The notes: generated by a model from the letters alone, not told the origin. A stretch of DNA of 12,458 nt from Burkholderiales bacterium (GCA_947458895.1 CANHBY010000007.1:1-12458); one strand, 5' to 3'; shown: positions 1 to 8,084, counted from the first letter of the stretch. Translations and numbers: made by a program.

Positions 1-1
1 C

Positions 2-1201
2 GGTGTGGCCACTGGCAACCTTGGCGTTGGCAAAGACGGCAAACCCCATGCAGGCTTCCAACTGGGCATGGCACTGCTGGCCAAGTACACCCTTTTTGCC
101 GAAGGTGCTCGCGGGCATCTGGGCAAACAGCTCATCGCCCGCTACCAATTGGATGCCGGGAAAGATCCGCAGTCGTATGGTCTTGGCATCAAGGAACTCT
201 GGCAAATTGACCCCAGCCAACACAAGCCAGGTCACGTCATCCACACCGCCGGCTGGCCGATGGACAGCAGCACTTACGGCGGAGGGTTTCTCTACCACCT
301 CCCGAACCATCAAGTCACCCTGGGCTTCATCACGGGACTGGACTACAGCAACCCCTGGCTCAGCCCATTCGAGGAAATGCAGCGCTGGAAAACCCACCCC
401 GCCATTCGCAACGTGCTGGAAGGCGGCAAGCGCATCGGCTACGGCGCACGCGCCATCACCGCAGGTGGTTTGTTGAGCCTGCCCAAGCTCACCTTCCCAG
501 GTGGCGCACTGATAGGCTGCGATGCAGGCACCCTCAACGCCAGCCGCATTAAAGGCAGCCATGCCGCCATCAAAACGGGCATGCTTGCAGCAGACGCCAC
601 TTTTGAGGCGGTCGCTCAGGGCCGAGCACACGATGAACTTGCCGCCTACCCCCAAGCCTTTGAGGCCAGCTGGCTTTACAAAGAATTAGCCCAGTCTCGC
701 AACTTCAAGCAATGGTTCAAAAAGGGCCTGTGGGTGGGCACCGTGATGACAGGCATTGAACAATGGCTACTGCCCAAGCTGGGCCTGTCGATTCCATGGA
801 CCACTCACCGCACCCTCCCTGACCACCAATGTCTGAAGCCCGCGGCGCGGTCCCCCCGGATCGACTACCCCAAGCCCGATGGCAAGCTGAGCTTTGACCG
901 CCTCAGCAGCGTGTTCATCAGCAACACCAACCACGAGGAAAACCAGCCTGCGCATCTCACCCTCAAAGATGCCTCAGTGCCTGTCGCCCTGAATCTAGCG
1001 CAGTACGCAGGCCCCGAAAGCCGCTACTGCCCGGCCGGCGTGTATGAGTACGTGCCCGATGAAGCCACCTCGGGCCAACGGCTGCAGATCAATGCCCAAA
1101 ACTGCGTGCACTGCAAAACGTGTGACATCAAAGACCCCTCTCAAAACATCGTGTGGGTCACGCCAGAGGGCGGTGGCGGGCCAAACTACAGCGGCATGTA
1201 A
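2..1201 (+). CDS. Electron transfer flavoprotein-ubiquinone oxidoreductase (ETF-QO), 3' part; 5' end outside window
   Basis: ETF-QO passes electrons from reduced electron-transfer flavoprotein (fatty-acid and amino-acid oxidation) to ubiquinone at the inner membrane. About 399 codons are visible, in frame from base 2 to TAA at 1199-1201. The family is usually about 550 residues, so the N-terminal FAD-binding GxGxxG region lies upstream of the window. The visible part opens with GVATGNLGVGKDGKP, which matches the family segment GVAT...KDG. The C-terminus carries the ferredoxin-like 4Fe-4S domain: one Cys in RYCPAGVYEY, then three in NCVHCKTCDIKDP, followed by the family ending QNIVWVTPEGGGGPNYSGM. 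All four cluster cysteines are present, so the visible part looks functional. It points the same way as gcvTHP but is separated from it by more than 350 nt of leader. I see no clear terminator after it, so read-through into the gcv leader is possible. Confidence 0.93.
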   Translation, partial: GVATGNLGVGKDGKPHAGFQLGMALLAKYTLFAEGARGHLGKQLIARYQLDAGKDPQSYGLGIKELWQIDPSQHKPGHVIHTAGWPMDSSTYGGGFLYHLPNHQVTLGFITGLDYSNPWLSPFEEMQRWKTHPAIRNVLEGGKRIGYGARAITAGGLLSLPKLTFPGGALIGCDAGTLNASRIKGSHAAIKTGMLAADATFEAVAQGRAHDELAAYPQAFEASWLYKELAQSRNFKQWFKKGLWVGTVMTGIEQWLLPKLGLSIPWTTHRTLPDHQCLKPAARSPRIDYPKPDGKLSFDRLSSVFISNTNHEENQPAHLTLKDASVPVALNLAQYAGPESRYCPAGVYEYVPDEATSGQRLQINAQNCVHCKTCDIKDPSQNIVWVTPEGGGGPNYSGM

Positions 1202-1291
1202 GCCGGCGGCCAAGAGCCTCGCTGGTACACTATGTTCAGGATTGACATCGTGGGTCGCCATTACGCTGCGCCCCCCCGGCTTTCAATTCAA

Positions 1292-1516
1292 GAACCAGGA
1301 GAGTGCGGCCCTTAGCGCAAAGCTTTAGGCCGCCGCCGAAGGCGCAGCAGCGGTGGGTCACGCTTCGAACGCTCAGGCAAAAGGACTGGTTCACTACCCC
1401 GCCGTGGCGGGGTATTCCTCACTGGAGAGAGGCTCACCCCGAGTGAGTCCACCGAAGGGGCAAACAGCCTGGTGAAGCCAGGTCTGTGAATCTCTCAGGT
1501 AAAGCGGACAGGGAGG
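1292..1516 (+). promoter_or_regulatory. Tandem glycine riboswitch (two aptamers) in the gcvT leader
   Basis: Two consecutive copies of the glycine aptamer are visible. Aptamer I spans 1292-1391: closing stem P1 GAACCA (1292-1297) with TGGTTC (1386-1391), core GGAGAG at 1298-1303, a CCGAAGGCGCAGC segment, and CTCAGGCAAAAGGAC before the 3' strand. Aptamer II spans 1417-1516: P1 CCTCACT (1417-1423) with AGGGAGG (1510-1516, one A-G mismatch), GGAGAG at 1424-1429, ACCGAAGGGGCAAAC, then CTCAGGTAAAGCGGAC. These are the conserved glycine-aptamer blocks. Glycine riboswitches ahead of gcv operons usually switch expression on when glycine is bound. The linker at 1392-1416 holds a 9-bp perfect hairpin, TACCCCGCC (1395-1403) with GGCGGGGTA (1406-1414), so the linker is longer and more structured than I expect. 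The promoter is not clear: TTGACA at 1242-1247 has no good -10 partner. Confidence 0.93.
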
Positions 1517-1549
1517 GCATGTACTGTTACCCCAGAAATGCCCTCGGAG
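1513..1549 (+). promoter_or_regulatory. Probable riboswitch expression platform: anti-P1 stem abutting the gcvT SD
   Basis: GAGGGCAT (1513-1520) is the exact reverse complement of ATGCCCTC (1538-1545), giving an 8-bp stem with a 17-nt loop. The left strand contains GAGG (1513-1516), which is also the 3' strand of aptamer II P1, so the two helices cannot form together. The right strand ends in the ribosome-binding sequence CGGAG (1545-1549) ahead of ATG 1559 and contains the alternative ATG 1538. The inferred model is that without glycine this stem blocks the SD region, and that glycine binding forms P1 and frees it. There is no U-run after the stem, so control of translation fits better than termination. 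Confidence 0.5.
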
Positions 1550-1558
1550 TCCGAATCC

Positions 1559-2689
1559 ATGTCAGAAGCCAGCCCCGCAACACCCGTCCCCTGCAAGACC
1601 CCTTTGTTCGAGCTGCACAGCGAGCTCGGCGCCCGAATGGTGCCCTTTGCCGGCTATGCCATGCCCGTGCAATACAACGGCATCATCGCCGAGCACCATC
1701 ATTGCCGGCAGTCAGCGGCTCTGTTCGATGTGTCGCACATGGGGCAGATTCGCATTTCTGGGCCCAACGCTGCAGCAGCCCTGGAGTCCTTGCTGCCCAT
1801 TGATGTTCAGGGCCTGGCGGTAGGACAGCAACGCTACGGATTCTTCACGGCACCCAACGGCGGGCTGCTGGATGACCTGATGATCACCCGCAGGCAAGAC
1901 GACTTTCTGATGGTGGTCAACGCCTCTTGCAAAGACGCCGACTTGCGCCACCTGCAAACCCACATCGGCCACCTCTGCCAGATTCAGGCGCTCCCCGAGC
2001 AAGCTCTGTTGGCATTGCAGGGGCCGTTGTCAGCCTCGGTGTTGTCTCGGCTCAACCCCGCCATCACTCAACTGGTTTTCATGACCGGAGGCTCGTTTTC
2101 ATTGCTCGGCGTCGAGTGTTTCCTGACCCGCTCCGGCTACACCGGTGAAGACGGTTTCGAAATCTCGGTCCCCTCTGAACATGCCGAGGCACTCGCACGT
2201 GCCTTGCTGAGCTTCCCCGAAGTCAAGCCGGTGGGGCTGGGGGCTCGTGACACGCTGCGCCTTGAAGCAGGCCTGTGTTTGTATGGCCACGACATCCATG
2301 CCCATACAACGCCGATTGAGGCGGCCCTCAGCTGGGCCATCCAGAAGGTTCGCCGGCCGGGCGGGGCTCGTGCGGGTGGCTACCCAGGCGCCGAGGTCAT
2401 CAATGCCCAGCTCACTCTAGGGCCCAGCAACAAACGAGTGGGCATGGTGGGGCTCGAGCGCGTACCGGTGCGCGAAGGCTGCGAGCTGCTCGATGCCCAC
2501 GGCCACAAGCTGGGCACCGTCACCAGCGGCACGCTGGCGCCCACCGTCAATCAGCCCATCGCCATGGCTTACCTGCCCTTGAACCACGCCATCGTTCATC
2601 ACGAGGTGTTTGCCGAAGTGCGAGGCAAACGCTATCCCATGCGTGTCACCGCCCTGCCCTTTGTGCCCCAGCGCTACTACCGCGGCTGA
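1559..2689 (+). CDS. gcvT: Glycine cleavage system T protein (aminomethyltransferase)
   Basis: GcvT moves the aminomethyl carbon carried on lipoylated GcvH to tetrahydrofolate, giving 5,10-methylene-THF and ammonia. With the start at 1559 it is 376 residues, normal for the family. Visible landmarks are PLFELHSELGARMVPFAGY near the N-terminus, the LLDDLMI segment with Asp105/Asp106 (the region of the catalytic Asp), VVNASCKDADLRHL, SGYTGEDGFE, GARDTLRLEAGLCLYGHDI, and QKVRRPGGARAGG in the C-terminal half. ATG 1559 is preferred because CGGAG lies 9 nt upstream; ATG 1538 in the same frame would add seven residues (MPSESES) but has no SD and sits inside the riboswitch stem. First gene of the operon, followed by gcvH after 47 nt. 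Regulated by the glycine riboswitch. Confidence 0.95.
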   Translation: MSEASPATPVPCKTPLFELHSELGARMVPFAGYAMPVQYNGIIAEHHHCRQSAALFDVSHMGQIRISGPNAAAALESLLPIDVQGLAVGQQRYGFFTAPNGGLLDDLMITRRQDDFLMVVNASCKDADLRHLQTHIGHLCQIQALPEQALLALQGPLSASVLSRLNPAITQLVFMTGGSFSLLGVECFLTRSGYTGEDGFEISVPSEHAEALARALLSFPEVKPVGLGARDTLRLEAGLCLYGHDIHAHTTPIEAALSWAIQKVRRPGGARAGGYPGAEVINAQLTLGPSNKRVGMVGLERVPVREGCELLDAHGHKLGTVTSGTLAPTVNQPIAMAYLPLNHAIVHHEVFAEVRGKRYPMRVTALPFVPQRYYRG

Positions 2690-2736
2690 GTTCTCAGCGC
2701 CGAGTTTTTGACCCCTTTTTTCGACCAGGAGACTTC

Positions 2737-3111
2737 ATGAGCATCAAATTCACCGCCGACCACGAGTGGATCGACATCACCAACCCCGCATTGGCCACCG
2801 TTGGCATCACCCTGCACGCCCAAGACGCGCTGGGCGACGTGGTGTTTGTGGACCTGCCAGCTGTGGGCACAGCCCTGAACAAGGGAGAGGTTGCCGGCGT
2901 GGTCGAATCCGTGAAGGCTGCGGCTGACATCTACATGCCCGTCAGCGGGGAAGTGGTGGAGGTCAATGAGGTGCTTCGCGACGACCCCTCCTTGGCCAAC
3001 TCAGACCCCCAAGGCAGCGGCTGGTTCTTCAAGATCAAAACCACCCAAGCCACTGAGCTCGACCAACTCCTCGACGCCACCAGCTACGACGCTTTGTTGA
3101 AAACCGCCTGA
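2737..3111 (+). CDS. gcvH: Glycine cleavage system H protein (lipoyl carrier)
   Basis: GcvH is the small lipoylated shuttle that carries the aminomethyl group from GcvP to GcvT and is reoxidised by dihydrolipoamide dehydrogenase. At 124 residues it has the usual length. The fold signature is complete: HEWI near the N-terminus, LGDVVFVDLPAVG, and the lipoylation hairpin GVVESVKAAADIYMPVSG, with Lys60 as the predicted lipoyl attachment site. The C-terminal GSGWFFKIK motif is also present. The start is supported by AGGAG about 6-10 nt upstream of ATG 2737. It sits between gcvT (47-nt gap) and gcvP (27-nt gap). The gene for the L protein and the lipoylation enzymes are not in the window. Confidence 0.97.
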   Translation: MSIKFTADHEWIDITNPALATVGITLHAQDALGDVVFVDLPAVGTALNKGEVAGVVESVKAAADIYMPVSGEVVEVNEVLRDDPSLANSDPQGSGWFFKIKTTQATELDQLLDATSYDALLKTA

Positions 3112-3138
3112 TATCTGCCCTTTCGCAGGAATGCCGCC

Positions 3139-6090
3139 ATGTTGAAGTCTTCCCCTCCCGCCTTTGCCGCGCTGACCCACCTCGAGAACAAGCAGGAATT
3201 CATCCCTCGTCACATTGGCATCACGAGGCAAGATGAGTCCGACATGCTGAGCTTGATCGGGGCCCCATCGAGGCGCGCCCTGATCGAATCGATCGTGCCG
3301 CGCGCCATCGCGCGCACTCAACCCATGCAGCTGCCCCCTGCCGTGGGAGAGGCTCGCGCCTTGGCCGAGCTCAAGGGGCTGGCGGCCCAGAACCGGGTGC
3401 TCAAGAGCTTCATCGGCCAGGGCTACTATGGCACCCACACGCCCGGCGTGATTCTGCGTAATGTGCTGGAAAACCCCGCCTGGTACACCGCCTACACCCC
3501 TTACCAAGCGGAAATTTCTCAGGGCCGACTGGAGGCCTTGATCAACTTCCAAACCATGGTCACCGACCTCACGGGGATGGCCATTGCTGGCTCGTCGATG
3601 CTGGACGAATCCACGGCAGCTGCCGAGGCAGTGAGCCTCGCGGTGCGGGCCGGAAAGAGCAAAAGTAGCGTCGTCTTTGTTGCAGACGATGTGCTGCCCC
3701 AAACCCTGGAAGTTGTGCAAACACGCGCCAAGCCCTTGGGTTTGACAGTGGTCACGGGCCCAGCCGAAGTCGAAGCCCTCCAGGGCATCTCTGGTGGCGT
3801 GTGCGCAGCCCTGTTCCAGTACCCTGGGGTCAACGGGGTTGTTCGCCCCTTGCAACCCCTGACCGACGCGGTTCACGCCGCAGGTGGCCTGGCCATCGTG
3901 GCCGCCGATCTTCTGGCCCTGACGCTGCTCAAACCCCCTGGTGAGTGTGGGGCCGACATTGCTGTGGGCACAACTCAGCGCTTCGGGATGCCGATGGGCA
4001 ATGGTGGCCCACACGCTGGCTACCTGGCAACCAAAGACGACTTCAAACGCTCGATGCCGGGTCGATTGGTCGGTGTCAGTGTCGATGCCCAGGGCCGACC
4101 AGCCTACCGCCTTGCGCTACAAACGCGAGAGCAGCATATTCGCCGCGAAAAGGCCACCAGCAACATCTGCACAGCACAGGTTCTGCCTGCTGTGGTCGCC
4201 AGCTTCTTCGCGGCCTACCATGGCCCCCAAGGCCTGAAACGAATTGCCGAACGGGTTGCCAGCTACACAGCGGTTTTCGCGCTGCAATTGCAGCAATTGG
4301 GTTTTCGCGTTTTGAACGAAACAGCCTTCGACACCCTGGAGATCCACACTGCCCACCTGACAGAAAGCATCCTCAAGGGCGCCGTTGACCAGGGTTGCAA
4401 CCTGCGCCGTGCCAGCGCCTCCACAGTGAGCGTCACGATGGATGAAACCACCGAGCGCAACGATATCGAGACGCTGTGCCGCTTGTTCCGCAGCCTGGCT
4501 CCCGCGATGCTGCCTCGGTCCGGTGGTGGCCGCATCACCGACGTGTGGGAGCTTGTCGAAAACGGCGTGAAGCCCCTGTTCTCGGCGGGCCTCATGCGCA
4601 CCAGCTCCTACCTGAGCCACCCGGTGTTTAACACTCACCACAGCGAAACCCAGATGCTGCGCTACATCCGCAGCCTGTCTGACAAAGACCTGGCTCTCGA
4701 TCGCAGCATGATTCCCCTGGGCTCATGCACGATGAAACTCAACGCGACCAGCGAGATGATTCCCATCACCTGGCCCGAGTTCGCCAACATCCACCCCTTT
4801 GCCCCTCGCGATCAATTACTGGGCTACGACCTTCTTCGCCAGCAACTCGAAAGCTGGTTGTGCCAGGCCACTGGCTACAGCGGCATCAGCTTGCAGCCCA
4901 ATGCCGGCTCGCAAGGTGAATACGCCGGCCTGCTGGTGATCAAGGCCTACCACGAAGACCACGGCCAGGGCCACCGAGACATCTGCCTGATCCCCGAATC
5001 AGCGCACGGCACGAACCCAGCCTCTGCACAAATGGTGGGCATGACCGTGGTCGGGGTGAAATGCGACGTGCAGGGCAATGTCGACATGGATGATCTCAAG
5101 GCACGCTGCGAACAGCACAGCAGCCGCCTGGCCGCCGTCATGATCACCTACCCCTCGACCCATGGCGTATTCGAAACCCGCGTCAAAGAGCTCTGCGCTT
5201 TGGTCCACCAACATGGCGGGAGGGTCTATGTAGACGGCGCCAACATGAACGCCCTGGTGGGCGTAGCCGCCCCCGGCGAATTCGGGGGTGACGTGAGCCA
5301 CCTGAATCTGCACAAAACCTTCTGCATTCCTCATGGCGGTGGCGGCCCCGGCGTGGGCCCTGTGGCTGTTGTGGCTGATCTGGTGCCCTACCTTCCAGTG
5401 CACCGCAGCGCCGGCCTCGGTACCACTGACACACGCGCCATCGGCGCCGTATCAGGCGCGCCTTTGGGCAATGCCGCTGTGCTGCCCATCAGCTGGATGT
5501 ATGTGCGCATGATGGGGGCCGACGGTTTACGCCTGGCCACCGAAACGGCCATCCTGAGCGCCAACTACATCGCCGCACGCCTGGCCGACCACTACCCTGT
5601 GCTTTACTCCGGCGGCAACAGTAACCTGCGTGGTGGCGGCGTAGCCCATGAATGCATTCTCGATTTGCGTACCCTGAAAGAAGTCACAGGTGTCTCAGCC
5701 GAGGACGTCGCCAAGCGCCTCATCGACTACGGTTTTCATGCCCCGACCCTGAGCTTCCCTGTGGCCGGAACCTTGATGGTAGAGCCCACCGAAAGCGAGC
5801 CACTGCCCGAACTCGACCGTTTCTGCGACGCCATGATTGGTATACGCGAGGAAATTCGGCACATCGAAACTGGCCGCTGGCCCGCTGATGTCAACCCGCT
5901 CAAGGCGGCACCTCACACGGCCGATGTCTTGCTGCGATCAGAATGGACGGCTCCCTACAGTCGCGAAGAGGCGGCCTATCCCGTCTCCTCATTACGTCAT
6001 CACAAGTACTGGACGCCAGTCAGCCGGGTCGACAACGTCCACGGCGACCGCAACTTGATGTGTTCTTGCCTACCGGTGAGCATGGAGTAA
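3139..6090 (+). CDS. gcvP: Glycine dehydrogenase (decarboxylating), P protein
   Basis: GcvP is the pyridoxal-phosphate enzyme that decarboxylates glycine and loads the remaining aminomethyl group on GcvH. At 983 residues it is the long single-chain form, with both halves (P1 and P2) fused, as is usual in proteobacteria. The N-terminal half shows [40 protein letters not shown] and DESTAAAEA. The C-terminal half shows [46 protein letters not shown], and the PLP-lysine motif [18 protein letters not shown] with Lys726 as the predicted Schiff-base lysine. The protein ends with [13 protein letters not shown], a standard C-terminal block. The start has AGGA (3127-3130) about 8 nt before the ATG; an ATG at 3131 is out of frame. 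It is the last gene of the riboswitch-controlled operon; I see no strong terminator after it. Confidence 0.97.
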   Translation: MLKSSPPAFAALTHLENKQEFIPRHIGITRQDESDMLSLIGAPSRRALIESIVPRAIARTQPMQLPPAVGEARALAELKGLAAQNRVLKSFIGQGYYGTHTPGVILRNVLENPAWYTAYTPYQAEISQGRLEALINFQTMVTDLTGMAIAGSSMLDESTAAAEAVSLAVRAGKSKSSVVFVADDVLPQTLEVVQTRAKPLGLTVVTGPAEVEALQGISGGVCAALFQYPGVNGVVRPLQPLTDAVHAAGGLAIVAADLLALTLLKPPGECGADIAVGTTQRFGMPMGNGGPHAGYLATKDDFKRSMPGRLVGVSVDAQGRPAYRLALQTREQHIRREKATSNICTAQVLPAVVASFFAAYHGPQGLKRIAERVASYTAVFALQLQQLGFRVLNETAFDTLEIHTAHLTESILKGAVDQGCNLRRASASTVSVTMDETTERNDIETLCRLFRSLAPAMLPRSGGGRITDVWELVENGVKPLFSAGLMRTSSYLSHPVFNTHHSETQMLRYIRSLSDKDLALDRSMIPLGSCTMKLNATSEMIPITWPEFANIHPFAPRDQLLGYDLLRQQLESWLCQATGYSGISLQPNAGSQGEYAGLLVIKAYHEDHGQGHRDICLIPESAHGTNPASAQMVGMTVVGVKCDVQGNVDMDDLKARCEQHSSRLAAVMITYPSTHGVFETRVKELCALVHQHGGRVYVDGANMNALVGVAAPGEFGGDVSHLNLHKTFCIPHGGGGPGVGPVAVVADLVPYLPVHRSAGLGTTDTRAIGAVSGAPLGNAAVLPISWMYVRMMGADGLRLATETAILSANYIAARLADHYPVLYSGGNSNLRGGGVAHECILDLRTLKEVTGVSAEDVAKRLIDYGFHAPTLSFPVAGTLMVEPTESEPLPELDRFCDAMIGIREEIRHIETGRWPADVNPLKAAPHTADVLLRSEWTAPYSREEAAYPVSSLRHHKYWTPVSRVDNVHGDRNLMCSCLPVSME

Positions 6091-6151
6091 AGCCACCAAA
6101 ATTGGGGTCAGGTCTAAAGGCCAACCCCTCATAACCCCGTCCATAACCCCA
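6091..6151. other. gcvP 3' spacer with short repeats and a REP-like motif
   Basis: This 61-bp spacer separates the convergent ends of gcvP and the orphan ORF. It contains TTGGGGTCAGGTCTAAA (6102-6118), which resembles sequences I associate with REP-type or transposon-end fragments in betaproteobacteria, and two direct copies of CATAACCCC (6130-6138 and 6142-6150) spaced 12 bp apart. GGGGT (6104-6108) can pair weakly with ACCCC (6124-6128), but no U-run follows, so I do not call a terminator. The REP link is from memory and uncertain. Confidence 0.25.
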
Positions 6152-6682
6152 TCACTTGGCCCTTCGAGGCGATGCCCATCGGCGCATGAGCCTACTCAAG
6201 CGGCGAGAAAGTGCCGAAGCCCGCGCCCTTTCGGCACCTTTCGGCGACGCCAGCACAGGGGAGGCCAGCATCGCCAGGCCGATGTATTCGGCCGCCAGCT
6301 CAGCTTCGGTAGCCACCACCATCGGAAAGGTCGGGCCCGGCAAAATCACCTCAAAACCCCCGCCCCCACGCAATCGAGACCTGATGATGCAGGCATCGCG
6401 GTGCTTGAGCAGCGCCACCGCAGGCAAGGCATCAGCTTGCAACTCGGAAAGCTGCATCTGAACCAGGCCTGCCTCAAAACCTTCCAGTTTCAACATTTCC
6501 ACGGCTTGATCGGGAGCGACTTCTCCGCTGACATTCATGCCTGCCAACAAATAAGCGGCCGAACGCTCACGCCGGTAATGCCGGGTCAACCAAAGCACGG
6601 CATGAAGCATGGCATCGTCATCCCTCAGGGAATACGAAGATGTGGCCTTATCAAGCGCCGAAATTTCATGGATCTCGCTCAA
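6152..6682 (-). CDS. Orphan C39-like domain protein, resembling the N-terminus of type I secretion ABC transporters (possible gene remnant)
   Basis: The predicted product (176 residues from TTG 6682) contains DDDAMLHAVLWLTRHYRRE, DQAVEMLKLEGFEAGLV, LPAVALLKHRDACII and ELAAEYIGLAMLASP, in an order that resembles the C39-like (CLD) domain at the N-terminus of LapB-type type I secretion ATPases. That domain is a catalytically dead peptidase fold that binds the substrate. There is no Cys near the start of the domain and no His in the DACIIRSRL segment, which fits a non-peptidase. In the transporters this domain is followed by membrane helices and an ABC ATPase; here it runs into an Arg-rich tail (LSRRLSRLMRRWASPRRAK) and stops. 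Start choice is uncertain: TTG 6682 has GAGGGGAG just upstream and keeps the DDD segment; ATG 6610 and TTG 6748 are alternatives. It may be a truncated remnant or a stand-alone domain protein. Confidence 0.5.
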   Translation of the reverse strand: MSEIHEISALDKATSSYSLRDDDAMLHAVLWLTRHYRRERSAAYLLAGMNVSGEVAPDQAVEMLKLEGFEAGLVQMQLSELQADALPAVALLKHRDACIIRSRLRGGGGFEVILPGPTFPMVVATEAELAAEYIGLAMLASPVLASPKGAERARASALSRRLSRLMRRWASPRRAK

Positions 6683-6830
6683 GTGGCTCCCCTCTCGGCG
6701 CGATGGCCACAGGCCCCGAGCTCGTTCAGCAATCGAGCTGTGCCCCAAACCCGCAACGCATCGTTGTTCGTTGGCTAAGCAGGCCCCTGTGTGACGGACT
6801 GCACAAGCTTATTGTGAGTTGTGTCACGAA

Positions 6831-6853
6831 CATCCAATTTCCCTAATTGGATG
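6831..6853. repeat. 9-bp perfect inverted repeat upstream of the orphan ORF
   Basis: CATCCAATT (6831-6839) and AATTGGATG (6845-6853) are exact reverse complements with a 5-nt spacer. The site lies in the 6683-6965 non-coding stretch, about 150 bp upstream of the preferred start of the C39-like ORF. It could be a dimeric operator or a small hairpin. No convincing -10/-35 pair was found beside it. Confidence 0.4.
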
Positions 6854-6965
6854 ACAAATGCTCCCCATTTTTAATTCGTTGACTTCCGACATGCGGAATA
6901 CCTCCCGGTTTACAACGTCAAAAAGCGGTCGGGCTGCAGATCAAGGCCTCATCGCACGTCCCAAT

Positions 6966-6997
6966 GCAAAAGAGCGACCAGCAGGTCGCTCTTTTGC
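6966..6997 (-). terminator. Hairpin terminator after cheZ
   Basis: GCAAAAGAGCGACC (6966-6979) and GGTCGCTCTTTTGC (6984-6997) form a 14-bp perfect stem with a 4-nt loop. It starts 14 nt past the cheZ stop codon on the minus strand. The 3' arm ends in CTTTTGC, so a U-rich segment lies inside the stem end, as in many A-tailed bidirectional hairpins. It is well placed to end the motA-motB-cheY-cheZ transcript. Confidence 0.8.
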
Positions 6998-7011
6998 CAG
7001 AAATTCACAGA

Positions 7012-7674
7012 TCAAAAGCCGAGACTGGCGAGCAAATCGTCCACTTCACCCTGGTCTGCGACTACGTCGGTACGACCCTCGGGGTTGACCACAGGACCCG
7101 CCAGCTCCAACTTCGGCGTCTGCTCGGCTGGAGCCGCCTGCACCAGCAGACTCACCAGACTGTCTTCGAGATCGGTGGCCAGCGTGACCACCTTGGCTAC
7201 CACCTGCCCGGTCAAATCATGAAAATCCTGGGCCATCATGATGTCGGTCAGATGCTGATCGACCCGAGACGTTGCCGCCTCCACTTCATTCACAAAATTG
7301 ATCACCGAACCCGAGGCCACAGCCTTCACGGGATCCGTCATCAAAGCACAGGCGATGCGCCGGGTTTCATCAGCGATGTGTACGTGCTCCAACTTGGCCT
7401 GGTCCACCGAGTTCAAAACCTTGTCAGCGGCCTCGCCAGTCTTCTTGGCGATATAACCAAGCCTGCTGCGGGCGTCAGGGAGGCCCACAGCCGCTGCTTG
7501 GAGTCTGGGCATGACGCCCAACTGCATCAGCGTATCGTGCAACTGTCGGGTGATGACACCCAGCTGACGGTACACATCAGAGGGGGCCAAGACATTTGGC
7601 GCCAAGCCATCGTCTGAGTTGGGGGCTGCACCTTCAACGGGGGTGTTCCACGAAGAAACGTCGTCCATCTTCAT
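7012..7674 (-). CDS. cheZ: Chemotaxis protein phosphatase CheZ
   Basis: CheZ speeds dephosphorylation of CheY-P and so ends the signal to the flagellar motor; it acts in the cytoplasm, often at the receptor cluster. The 220-residue product has the family hallmark IMMAQDFHDLTGQVV, with Asp153 and Gln157 matching the catalytic Asp143 and Gln147 of the E. coli protein. The tail QGEVDDLLASLGF matches the C-terminal CheY-binding helix. The middle is the long helical hairpin; the Ala/Pro-rich stretch near residues 178-205 is the usual flexible linker to that tail. The start has a near-perfect SD, AAAGGAGGT, 5 nt upstream of ATG 7674. This SD overlaps the TAA stop of cheY, so translation of the two is probably coupled. 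Last gene of the motility operon; a terminator follows. Confidence 0.96.
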   Translation of the reverse strand: MKMDDVSSWNTPVEGAAPNSDDGLAPNVLAPSDVYRQLGVITRQLHDTLMQLGVMPRLQAAAVGLPDARSRLGYIAKKTGEAADKVLNSVDQAKLEHVHIADETRRIACALMTDPVKAVASGSVINFVNEVEAATSRVDQHLTDIMMAQDFHDLTGQVVAKVVTLATDLEDSLVSLLVQAAPAEQTPKLELAGPVVNPEGRTDVVADQGEVDDLLASLGF

Positions 7675-7685
7675 TTCGACCTCCT

Positions 7686-8084
7686 TTAGGCGGTAGCCGC
7701 GAGTTTTTGCATGATCTTGATCACCTTTTCTTCCAAGGTGGCCTTGGTGAAGGGCTTGACAATGTAGCCGGCAGCACCCTCTTGGGCTGCGCGAACAATG
7801 TCTTCCTTGCGTGCCTCCGCAGTGACCATCAACACCGGCAAATGCTTGAGCGAATCATCTTTTTTAATGGCTGAAAGCAAATCGAAGCCTGTCATGTTGG
7901 GCATGTTGATATCGGTGACCACAAAATCAAACTTGCCGTTCTTAAGCATCGACAAGGCCACCGCTCCGTCTTCAGCTTCTTCAGCGTTGTTAAAGCCAGT
8001 TTCCTTCAGCAACCCCCGAACAATCCGACGCATCGTCGAGAAGTCGTCAACGATCAGGAATTTCAGGTCAGTTTGTGTGCTCAT
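7686..8084 (-). CDS. cheY: Chemotaxis response regulator CheY
   Basis: CheY is the single-domain receiver that, when phosphorylated by CheA, binds the flagellar switch. The 132-residue product has every receiver key residue: Asp13/Asp14 (metal binding, in [10 protein letters not shown]), Asp58 (phosphorylation site, in [12 protein letters not shown]), Thr88 (in LMVTAEA), Tyr107 and Lys110 (in GYIVKPF). These are offset by one from E. coli CheY. The start at ATG 8084 is chosen because GAGGA lies about 7 nt upstream and the protein then begins [14 protein letters not shown], as in CheY orthologues; an in-frame start at 8114 would add ten residues without support. It lies 44 nt after motB and its stop codon is inside the SD of cheZ. 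Confidence 0.96.
   Translation of the reverse strand: MSTQTDLKFLIVDDFSTMRRIVRGLLKETGFNNAEEAEDGAVALSMLKNGKFDFVVTDINMPNMTGFDLLSAIKKDDSLKHLPVLMVTAEARKEDIVRAAQEGAAGYIVKPFTKATLEEKVIKIMQKLAATA

Noticed and set aside
1242-1270. TTGACA as -35 of a gcv promoter
   Set aside because: The -35 is perfect, but the 16-18 nt downstream position is GC-rich (GCTGCG) with no -10, so it is not reported as a promoter.
3001-4014. 337-codon open frame antisense to gcvH/gcvP
   Set aside because: It lies fully opposite well-supported conserved genes, shows no recognisable domain, and its low-complexity composition is what the complement of GC-rich coding sequence gives.
6211-6237. 8-bp hairpin with 11-nt loop as a terminator for the orphan ORF
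   Set aside because: It lies inside the ORF, has only a short TTTCTC tail on the minus strand, and may be due to GC-rich codons.
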